From a virus, in the IMG/VR virus record IMGVR_UViG_3300031920_000341, positions 80,267-144,266 of that record: 64,000 nt of DNA, one strand, 5' to 3'. Under the pieces are notes generated by a model. The model was given only the letters and a program-made list of their open reading frames with translations, searched no databases and had not been told where the DNA came from. Both the position numbers and the translations under genes were made by a program. The stretch's first letter is position 1. Each line of letters opens with the position of its first letter. Of this stretch, positions 51,151-62,500 are shown piece after piece.

Positions 51151-51960
51151 ATGGCACAAGATATATTAACAAGGCTAAATGGTGTTAAAGTTATAAATGG
51201 TACAACAGTAAGAACATTTCTAAATATAAGTAATTCTAACTTTGCAAATATAACTTCTGCGCTAAAAGATTTTTTATCCGATATTAATTTTGATGAAACT
51301 TCTAACAGTATTTCCGTAAAATATCTAAACACTGAAAATATAAATTTATCAAAGAAACTTGATTTCATTGTTAATGGAGAAAATGTTTTTAGTATTGATG
51401 CATTAGGTCGTGTTCGTGGAAAGTATGTTACAATATCTGACATTGTTGAAACAAAACGATTAAGATTATTAAGATATCCAAATTATCCAGATGTAGGTAT
51501 AGATGGGGAAGTAATATATAGTGGTTCTGATTTTTATGGTTATATTGATACTATAGGTTGGGTATCATTAACAAGTGGCGAAGGTGGCGGCGGCGGTGCT
51601 GGTGTGGGATACTTTAGAGGTTTAGTTAATGGAATCGCATCAACTAATATAGGTATAGATACTAGTGATAATGATGGTAGACATCTTATTGATTGGAGAG
51701 TTACAGCAACAGATGATTTTGCGGGACATGAAGGTGAAATTGCTATTTATGAAAGCGGGTGGGAATTTACAGCGCCAGGAATTGGATTTGCTGTTGCGGT
51801 TCGTAATGAAAGCAATAGCATTTATGTATGTCAAGAAGAGTCTCCAATTACTTGGATAATCTCAGGATATTTTTATGAAGAAATAGTAGGAGGCGTTCAT
51901 TATGTAAAACATATGCATCCAACTGGTGAAACTGCAATTGTTTCTAGTGTAATCATATAA
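51151..51960 (+). CDS. Fibre/baseplate virion protein with DUF2793-like end, 269 aa
   Basis: Helical N-terminus with the shared anchor pattern NISNSNFANITSALKDFLSD. Residues about 60-110 are beta strands (FIVNGENVFSIDALGRVRGK). A Gly-rich hinge GEGGGGGAGVG follows near residue 145. Residues about 175-235 (GEIAIYESGWEFTAPGIGFA, then VAVRNESNSIYVCQEESPIT) resemble DUF2793, a small domain on phage fibres (pattern 'GW.f..P..G..v.V......y.....WV'). Probably a short tail fibre or adaptor; 15-nt gap after the amidoligase-like gene. Confidence 0.6.
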   Translation: MAQDILTRLNGVKVINGTTVRTFLNISNSNFANITSALKDFLSDINFDETSNSISVKYLNTENINLSKKLDFIVNGENVFSIDALGRVRGKYVTISDIVETKRLRLLRYPNYPDVGIDGEVIYSGSDFYGYIDTIGWVSLTSGEGGGGGAGVGYFRGLVNGIASTNIGIDTSDNDGRHLIDWRVTATDDFAGHEGEIAIYESGWEFTAPGIGFAVAVRNESNSIYVCQEESPITWIISGYFYEEIVGGVHYVKHMHPTGETAIVSSVII

Positions 51961-51977
51961 TTCTCTCAACCTCTTTT

Positions 51978-51985
51978 TATAAATA
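51978..51985 (+). promoter_or_regulatory. Late promoter box TATAAATA upstream of the 514-aa fibre gene
   Basis: Exact TATAAATA within TATAAATAAATAAAATATT, 26-33 nt before ATG at 52011. It mirrors the minus-strand site at 49752 in sequence and spacing. Confidence 0.65.
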
Positions 51986-52010
51986 AATAAATAAAATATT
52001 AGACCGTAAC

Positions 52011-53555
52011 ATGGCTATAAAAAGATACGTTGGAGATAAATATGTTGGACTTTCTACTGATGTTAAACCATTAGATGTTGATGATGGCGCAGATTTCATT
52101 GAAATTGATAGTACTGTACTAGTCGAAGATAATCCAGAAATTGATATATGGATTAAAAAAGATGGAGATTGGATTCCATTGGGAATTCCTTCACTCTGGA
52201 ACGCAATAGATAAATTAACACCAGATCTTCCAGATGGATTATCAGGTAAAGCAATATTAATAAGCGGTTTCTATACCGCACTTGAATCAGGTACAGGTAC
52301 ATCACATAACTATTGTACTAGTGATCGTACACCAACCGGCTCGGTTAGTAATTTTTATGATGGAGATACTGGTATATTATCAGCTAATATTGATAGTGGT
52401 GAAGTTGGTTCAAGAATATTAACTACAACAGATGATACAGGTGTTTATTCATATTTACGTATAACAGATGATTATGATCCATTTGTTGGTATACCTGGAA
52501 AAGAAGGTTTTTATAAAGTGTTAGATTCTAATATTACTCCTAGTGCAAATCTTACATATGCACAACATACATATCAATTATTACATTCGGTTACCGGTAA
52601 TTCTTTAATTAAAACATTATATGTTGATGATCCAGATACGGTTACTATAAGTAGTATAACTTATACATTACCTGGCGCTTCAACTGGATGGACAAGTGGT
52701 GTACCATCATTAGTATCCGGCGATACTATTTCATTTGATTTTAATGTGGTAAATGCAGTAAGAAAGCATTACCATCCAACTAGATTGGCACTTATAAGTT
52801 CTTCATATACAACATCTAATACATGTGCACCTCCTGGTACACCACCAATAGAAGGTGCAACAGTAGCATATACAAATAGAACAATAACGGTTTCAGATGG
52901 AATATATACTGAAAATTTAAATGTTAGCATACGAGGATATAATAGTAAAAATATTGGTGGAACATTAAGTAATCAAAATACTGGTGCTAGAGTTGATACG
53001 GTTTCAGATGAATCATTAAGAAGGATTTCTGGATCTGGCCAGTATCCATCAACTGGATATGGCGGAGCATTTATTTCTACTACATCTTTACTTACAACAT
53101 ATACAGAAGAATTACAAATGTTAAATGGTATATATCAAATTCCATTGGGTGATTATACCGGAAATCTTCCTACTGCTGGACCTGATTATTCTACCGGAAT
53201 GGGTTCAAGTGTAAGATGGGTAACATTTCCTATGGTAACATTAAGCAATGACTTAGCATTTACTTTAACATTTAATAATCCAACTGGAACATGGAGTGGA
53301 ACAGAAACATCTAATATACAAATTTATGCAAAAGTTGAAGGAATTACTGGATGGATAGATGCAAATGCTCCTTATCCTGGTGTAGGTACTCCGGTAAATG
53401 ATGGTGATCCAGCAATGGTATTTGGATCGAGTAGTGTATATGTTAAACGTGTTACACTAGGAATAGTAAGAAGCGGTATTCTATATGTAAGAGTAGGATT
53501 ACCTATTGGAAGCGATAAAAAATTTACTGGTATTACGATATCAGACATAAATTAA
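52011..53555 (+). CDS. Tail fibre-type protein, 514 aa
   Basis: The N-terminus (MAIKRYVGDKYVGLSTDVKP, then TVLVEDNPEIDIWIKKDGDW) is a beta-rich attachment domain of a kind seen at the start of large phage fibre proteins. The rest is Thr/Ser/Gly-rich beta sequence with no charged clusters, ending SDKKFTGITISDIN. A His-containing loop, RKHYHPTRL, near residue 250 may be a metal or ligand site. It lies 15 nt upstream of the giant fibre gene, which suggests that this protein is its partner or proximal segment. Confidence 0.65.
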   Translation: MAIKRYVGDKYVGLSTDVKPLDVDDGADFIEIDSTVLVEDNPEIDIWIKKDGDWIPLGIPSLWNAIDKLTPDLPDGLSGKAILISGFYTALESGTGTSHNYCTSDRTPTGSVSNFYDGDTGILSANIDSGEVGSRILTTTDDTGVYSYLRITDDYDPFVGIPGKEGFYKVLDSNITPSANLTYAQHTYQLLHSVTGNSLIKTLYVDDPDTVTISSITYTLPGASTGWTSGVPSLVSGDTISFDFNVVNAVRKHYHPTRLALISSSYTTSNTCAPPGTPPIEGATVAYTNRTITVSDGIYTENLNVSIRGYNSKNIGGTLSNQNTGARVDTVSDESLRRISGSGQYPSTGYGGAFISTTSLLTTYTEELQMLNGIYQIPLGDYTGNLPTAGPDYSTGMGSSVRWVTFPMVTLSNDLAFTLTFNNPTGTWSGTETSNIQIYAKVEGITGWIDANAPYPGVGTPVNDGDPAMVFGSSSVYVKRVTLGIVRSGILYVRVGLPIGSDKKFTGITISDIN

Positions 53556-53570
53556 AATATAAAAATTTAA

Positions 53571-56500
53571 ATGGCGTTAACTACAGATCAAAAATCAAGC
53601 TTGTTATTTAAGAAGTGGCTAGGTAAAGGAGAAACAAATACACTTAGACAATTTTTTGAAGAACCATATAGTGGCAGATCAGTTGTACTTCAGAATCAAA
53701 TTTGGACAGATTCCGAACTTATTCCTGTTCCTGCTCCAACTTTATTAGATGGACAAGATGATGGTATTGTTAAATATTATGTTGATCTCACATTAACTGC
53801 CGTACCTGGAACAGCTAATTCATTCCAATCAGATAGTCTAATTGATTCTATTTCGTTTAACTATGGTGACGGAAGCTATAATTATGCCATAAAAGACCAT
53901 ATAGGCTCTTCTATACCATTCGGACAAGGAGACTGGATAGTTGACACAGAAGCAGGAACATTAACATTCTATGGTGATTCTGGAGCACCTGATTATCCAG
54001 ATTTATCTGGAGCGCCAACAGTTACATTTTATCAATACATAGGACGTAAAGGTGGTGGATCAGGAGAATCATTGTGGTATAGAGGTGGAGTAGGTTCACC
54101 AACACAAGCAACTATACTTTCAAATAGTGGAGATACTGTTGTAATTGGAGATATTATAGGTTCACCACTTCCAATAGATTATGCTTTAGCATTACAAATA
54201 ACTGGCGATACTCAAATTATTGGTAATTTAACATTAGAATATGGAACAAATGTAAACGAAATAGTAGATTCAGTAACAGGAAGTCCAGTTGGTATAGGAA
54301 GTTGGAGTACAGACGATCAACTAGCAACAGCAGCTGCAACCTATGATTTTATATATGATTTAGGGTTAATATTAACAGATACTTATGTAGCAGTTGGAAC
54401 AGGAACAGGAATAGAAGGCGATGTTAATTTCACATGGGATGGAAGTATATTAGATGTTGGCGGTGAAATACATTTTGGAACATATGGTATTTTAATAAAT
54501 GATTCAAGAGGATTATTATTAGGAACATCTAGTTCACTCGGAACAAATGTAGTAATTTCTACAACTGGTGCATATTCACATGGTATACCAACAGATATTC
54601 AAGGTAATTATAATGTTTATGTTGGGAATGATGGATTAAGTTCTGCAGCAACGGGCGATAATAATGTTATGATTGGACATTGGGCGGGATATAATTTCAC
54701 AACAGCAAGTTATAGTATAGGTATTGGTTACTCAGCATTAGAACATAGTGAAACAGGAACTAATAATATTGGTATAGGATCTAATACATTAGATGGAAAT
54801 AATGGATCTAATAATCTTGGTATGTTAAATAGGGGTGGATATGGTAGTCATGGTGATGATAATATATACATTGGATATTATTCTGGATTTGGTGTAACAG
54901 GTGATAGTAATATTGGATTTGGTCGTTTAAGTTTATATAATGCAACAGGAAGTGATAATATTGCAATTGGAGATACTGCATTACGTGATATAACAGGAAG
55001 TAAAAATATTGCAATTGGATATAATGTAGGAAATTATTATAATAATGGAGCTAGTGTTTCTAATCGTTTATTAATCGATAATGAATATAAAGCAAATGAT
55101 GAATATTTTATAGAAGGTGATATGGCAAGCAATTGGCTTAGATTAAGATCTACTGTTACAATTTATACTGGATTAGTATTGCCATTTAGTCCAACATTAG
55201 GATTTGTATTAACATCAGATGCATCCGGTATTGCAACATGGCAAGATCCTAATTTATTAATAGATACTCATAATCATTATCTAAGTGAATTATTAGATGT
55301 AACAATAACAGGAAGTCCAATAGGAACAGGTGATATTTTAAAATGGAGCGGAACAGCATGGGAGAATGTGGCAGATGAAACCGGTGATAATTATTATCTT
55401 AGTGCAGTTGATGCTATTGATATAAGTGCAGTTGATTTTACAATAACAGGTGGAGCAGATATATTGAACGTTGATTTTAGTCATACAATTGAATCACATA
55501 CTGATGTTACAATAACAGGAAGTCCAATTGGAACCGGCGATATTTTAAAATGGTCAGGTGTAGCATGGGAAAACGTAGCAGATGAAACCGGAGATAATTA
55601 TTATGTTGAAACAGTTTCATTTAATACATTAGATGGTATACTTACATTTGAACGCACTTCACCATTAATTGATCTTACAGTTAATCTTGATGGAAGATAT
55701 GAAGAAGAATTTGTTAAAGGTGATATTTTACCTGGCGATTCAAATCAATTAACAGTAACTGGTGGCACAGGCGTATTATATATTAATGATACTACATTAA
55801 CGATAGTACATGGTATAATAGCATCAGCATCAACTGATTTGGTATTATCTGGAGATATTTTTGATGCATTTAGCGGTAAAGTAGATATTGGATTAAATCC
55901 AGCAGATAATAGTATAGCTGTATGGTCAGATGGAACAACGATAGAAGGTGATACTAACTTTACTTGGGATGGAACATTATTAGATATTTCTGGTGCGATA
56001 CAACTATCGATAGGAACATCTGTAAATGAAATAATAGATTCAGTTACAGGAAGTCCAGTTGGAACAGGAAGTTCAGTTGGAATAGGAAGTTGGAGCACTG
56101 ATAATCAACTTGCAACAGCAGCTGCAATATATGAATTTGTTAATGATGCAATTGGTTCATTACCAAGTGATATTTATGTTACAGGAGCTAGTTTCAATAC
56201 TACTGATGGTATAATAACATTAACAAGAAGCGCAGGAGAATCAGATCTTACATTTGATCTTGATGGTAGATATTCATTAGATACTCATAATCATTATTTA
56301 AGTGAATTATTAGATGTTACTATTACTGGTTCACCTATTCCAACAGGGGATATTTTAAAATATAATGGAACAGCGTGGGAGAATGTAGCAGATGAAACTG
56401 GATTGAATTATTATCTTAGTGATGTTACAATAAATAGTATCAATGATGTTGATTTTATAATGTCAGGTGGAGCATTAAATATCGAAGGAATTGATTTTAG

Positions 56501-59500
56501 TCATACAATAGAATCACATACTGATGTAATAATTACAGGAAGTCCAGGAATATTACTTAATGATATTCTAAAATGGACAGGATCGTCATGGGAAAATGTT
56601 GAAGAATATTCTTATACGCATCCTATTGAATCAGGCGATGATATTAACTTAGATACTACAACATCACAAGTAATTGATACACTGATAGTAACAACGAATA
56701 CATTGGGCCACGTAACTGCAGCATCTGTAACAACCAGAGTTTTAACGCCAGGTGATATAGGTGCGGAAGTTGCATTTACAAAGGGTAATCTTACATCAGG
56801 TACAGCACAATTAACATTATTACCTGGAACAGGAACAGGAGTATTAGTAGATACAAGTGTAGAATTAAGTATAGCGATAGGCACAATAGCAGATACATCA
56901 TTAGTTTTAGTAACATCTGGTGATATTTATACAGCACTTATTGGTAAAGTAGATATTGGAACTACTCCAGTTACTAATTATATTGGAGTATGGGAAGATC
57001 CAACAACAATGCTAGGTGATATTAATTTTACATGGGATGGAAGTATATTAGATGTTAATGGTACTCTTCATATTGGTAAAATAGTTGCTACTGCAAATAA
57101 TGATGTAATTATAGAAGGTTCTTCAGCACTTGGTACTGGCAATGAACCTAATGTTATAATACATGGATTAAAACTTTATACACCAGGTGATGTTGATGCC
57201 ATATATGCAGCTGGAGCAAGAGGTAATGTATTTGTAGGTATCGATATGGCTAAATCTACATTAGTAGGTGATTTTAATGTTGGTGTTGGATTATCGGCTG
57301 GTCATTCAATTACTACTGGTAACAATAATGCTTATTTTGGTTATCAAGCCGGTATAATTAATGCAACAGGAGATGAGAATTCATCATTTGGTTCAGATGC
57401 AGGAGTAAGAAATTTAGGTAATTATAATGTTGACTTTGGTGCATTTGCCGGCAATTCATTTTTGATGTCAGGCATAACTACAAATAGTGCTAATACTAAT
57501 ATTGGATATAAAGCAGGTTATCAATATGAAAATGCAACTCCACCAACTACATTATATGAAAATACTTATATTGGTTATGGTGCAGGAGAATGGAATCAAG
57601 GTGGACAGAAAAATGTATTTATGGGCGTATATGCTGGATATGCTGCTGAATATACCGAACAAAGTATATTTATAGGTAATAGTGTAGGTTTAGGTTGGTC
57701 AGGTGGTAATAATTATCTTTTAATTGATAATGACACAGTCCCTTCTGGTGATTATTTTATTAAAGGTAATATGGATACAAATGAACTTACAATAAATGGT
57801 TCTTTTAAATTAAATACAAGTACTAGCGTAAATGATATTGTCGAATCTATTGCCGGTAGTCCAAATGGAATAGGATTATGGAGTACAGATGATCAATTAG
57901 CAACAGCTGCTGCAATTTATGAATTAGTTAATAATGCAATTGGTACATTACCTAGCGATATTTATGTTACAACTGGTAGTTTCAATACTAGTGATGGTAT
58001 AATAACATTAACAAGAACTGCAGGACAATCAGATATTACAATTGATATAGACGATAGATATTCATTGGATACACATAATCATACATTAGATAGTTTAAGT
58101 AATGTAACTGTAACATCTATACAAATAAATGATATACTAAAATGGAGTGGAACAACATGGGAAAATGTAGCAGATGAAACTGGATTGAATTATTATCTAA
58201 GTGGCATTACAGTAAATAGCATCAGTGATGTAGATTTTACAATGACTGGCATTGCTGATATTACTGGCATTGATTTTGGACATGATTTAGAAACACACGA
58301 TAATGTTACAATAATATCATTAACAACAGATGATATTTTAAAATGGAGCGGAACAGCATGGGAAAACGTTGCTGAATATTCTTATACTCATCCTACTGAA
58401 TCTGGCGATGATATTGATTTAGATACAGTTACGAACCAAGTAATTGATACACTTATAGTAACAACTAATACATTAGGTCATGTAACAGCGGCATCGGTAA
58501 CAACGAGAGTTTTGACACCGGGTGATATAGGAGCAGAGATTGCATTTACAAAATATGATTTAAGTTCAGCTACTACATCACAGTTAACACTAACAAATGG
58601 AACAAGTGCGATAATAGGAGCAGATGTAGCATTAAGTATAGTTCATGGAGCAATAGCATTAGGATCAACTGATTTAGTATTATCTGGTGATATTTATGAT
58701 GCAATAAATGTATTATCTGGTGATAATTTTTATCTAAGCGCAGTTGATGCTTCAGATATAAGCGCAGTTGATTTCACAATAACAGATGGTACAGATGTAT
58801 TGAATGTTAATTTTAGTCATACGTTAGATAGTCATACTGATGTTATAATTACCGGAAGTCCAATAGGAACAGGCGATATATTAAAGTGGAGCGGAACGGC
58901 ATGGGAAAACGTATCAGATGAAACTGGAGATAATTATTATCTAAGTGACGTTACTGTAAATAGTATAAGTGATGTTGATTTTATAATGTCAGGTGGAATA
59001 GGAAATATAGAAGGCATTGATTTTGGGCATGATTTAGAAACGCATGATAATGTTACAATAACATCATTAACAATAGATGATATTTTAAAGTGGAATGGAG
59101 CAGCATGGGAAAATGTAGCTGAATATACACATCCTACTGAATCAGGTGATGATATTAACTTAGAAACTACAACAAACCAAGTAATTCATAGACTTGCTAT
59201 AACAACGAATACATTGGGCCATGTTACAGCAGCATTGACAACAACAAGAGTTTTAACACCAGGTGACATAGGAGCAGAGATTGCATTTACTAAATATGAT
59301 TTAAGTTCAGCAACAACAAATCAATTGACATTAACAAATGGAAAAGGTGCGATAATAGGATCAGATGTAGCATTAAGTATAGTTCATGGCATAATAGCAT
59401 CAGGATCAACTGATTTAGTATTATCTGGTGATATTTACGATGCTATAAGCGGATTATCTGGCGATAATTTTTATCTAAGTGCCGTTGATGCTACTGATAT

Positions 59501-62500
59501 AAGCGCAGTTGATTTTACGATAACAGGTGGAACCGATGTATTGAATGTTAATTTTGGTCATACATTAGATAGTCATACTGATGTTACAATAACAGGAAGT
59601 CCAATAGGAACAGGCGATATACTAAAATGGTCAGGTATTACATGGGAAAACGTAGCAGATGAAACCGGTCTTAATTATTACGTGGAGAATATTTCATTTA
59701 ATACATTAGATGGTATACTTACACTTGAACGTACATCGCCATTGGGAGATCTAACAGTTGATCTTGACGGAAGGTATGAAGAAGAGTTTACAAAGGGAAA
59801 TCTTACATCAGGTACAGCACAATTAACATTAACAGCTGGAACAGGAACAGGAGTATTGGTAGATACAAGTGTAGAATTAAGTATAGCGATAGGCGCAATA
59901 GCAAGTGCATCGACAGACTTAGTAACATCTGGTGATATTTATGATGCTATACAACAAACTGCATTAGGTTATGTAGATTATACCGGAACACCTGTAAATA
60001 ATCAAGTTGCAGTATTTACAGATGAAGATACAATAGAAGGAGATGGTGATTTTCTATGGAATGGTGTAGGTGTTACGATATCAAGCGATACGAATGGTCC
60101 TGCTTTTTTATTGAATTTACATAATGCAAATACAGGAACACAAGCTACAACAGAAATAAGATTTAATGTAGCTAGTAGTAGTAGTTACGCTGGTATTATT
60201 GGAACTGCTGCACCAGCACATAGTACTTATAGTACAGAATTTTTCTTTGTTAATAAACAAACAGGTGGATCATTTACATGGTATAATTATTTAGGTACAC
60301 AATTAGCAAGTATTACTTCAGGTGGTACTGCAACTTTTACAGGAGAACTATTTGTTACAGATGGAACAGGAGATACTTTTTTTGAAATGATACCAGGTAA
60401 TAGTTTTGTAATAGATAGTAATACTAATAGAATTATTGAAATTGTATTAGATGCTGTAGGATATGAAAGTATAGATTTTAATACTAATGCTGGTCATTTT
60501 AATATTGATACAAATTCATTTATTGTAGCACCAGGTGGTTTTCCTATAATAGAAACAACTGGATTAGCATCAAGTGGTAATACATATATACAACTTGGTG
60601 ATATTGATGCAGAAGCTTGGGCAACAATATTAACAATAGATGATGCAAATTTAAAAGTTAATATTACCAATTCATTACAATTAAATACAAGTCAACTTGT
60701 TAATGATATAATAAATTCAACAACAGGATTAAGTGCAGCATCATTAGACACTGATTTAGTAACAGCTAAAGCAGTATGGGATGCTATAAGCGGATTATCT
60801 GGCGATAATTTTTATCTTAGTGCAGTTGATGCTACTGATATTAGTGCAGTTGATTTCACTATAACAGGCGGAACAGATATATTGAACGTTGATTTTAGTC
60901 ATACAATTGAATCACATACTGATGTTACAATTACTGGAAGTCCAATAGGAACAGGTGATATTTTAAAATGGTCTGGAACAGCGTGGGAAAACGTAGCTGA
61001 TGAAACTGGAGATAATTATTATGTTGATAACATTTCATTTAATACATTAGATGGTATTTTAACGTTAGAACGTATATCATTGGGAGATTTAACAGTTGAT
61101 CTTGATGGAAGATATGAAGAAGAGTTTACAAAAGGCGATATTTTACCAGGCGATTCAAATCAATTAACAGTAACAGGTGGAACAGGCGTATTATATATTA
61201 ATGATACTACATTAACGATAGTACATGGCGCAATAGCATCAGCATCGACAGATTTAGTATTATCTGGAGATATTTTTGATGCATTTAGCGGTAAAGTAGA
61301 TATTGGATTAAATCCCGCAGATAACAGTATAGCGATATGGTCAGATGGAACAACGATAGAAGGTGATACTAACTTTACTTGGAATGGAACATTATTGAAT
61401 ATTTCTGGTGCGATGCAGCTATCAATAGGTACGTCCGTGAACGAAATAGTAGATTCAGTTACAGGAAGTCCGGCTGGTATTGGTGTTTGGAGTACAGATG
61501 ATCAGTTAGTAACAGCTAAAGCAATTTATGAATTAAATGCAATATCCGATACTTATGTAGTAGTAGGAACAGGAACAGGCATAGAAGGCGATCCTAATTT
61601 TACATGGGATGGAACAACATTAGAAGTAGTTGGAAATTTATATATTACAGAAGATACTTATATTGGATATATGGATGTTTATTTGGACCCTAGTGATGAT
61701 CCATATGTAGATATATATGTAGCAAATGAGCTTGAGGAAAATACATCTAGTATTTATATGTCTATAAATACTGTTGAAATATTTACAACAGCACTAACAG
61801 GTTCAGGTGCTATTTCTACAGATGCAATAACCACTACAGTAGAGAATTCTAATAGTGTAGATATTCGTGCTAATAATATTAATTTTACTAATAATACTAG
61901 TAGTGCTTTTACTGGAGATGTAATTGATACTTATTTCAGAGCACGAAGAATACAGGGTCAAAATGTAAATTATGCTAGAATACAGGGTTATGTTGAAAGT
62001 CCAGTAAATGATGCACAATATGGATCAATTAGATTTGGTGTATCTGTTAATGGAACTTTACTTGATGATAATATAGTTGATATGTTAAAGTTAGATGAAG
62101 ATGGTATGACATTACAACTTGGAACATCTGTGAACGAAATTGTAAATTCGGTAACAGGAAGTCCAAATGGCATAGGAAGTTGGAGCACAGACGATCAGTT
62201 AGTAACATCTAAAGCAATATATGAATTTGTTAATGATGCTATAGGTACATTACCTAGTGATATTTATGTAACGGGCGCAAGTTTCAATACTACTGATGGT
62301 ATAATAACATTAACAAGAAGTGCAGGAGAATCAGATATAATAGTTGATATAGACAATAGGTATTCATTGGATACACATAATCATACATTAGATAGTTTAA
62401 GTAATGTAACTGTAACATCTATACAACCAAATGATATTTTAAAATATAATGGTTCGGCGTGGGAAAACGTAGCTGACGAAACTGGATTGAATTATTATTT

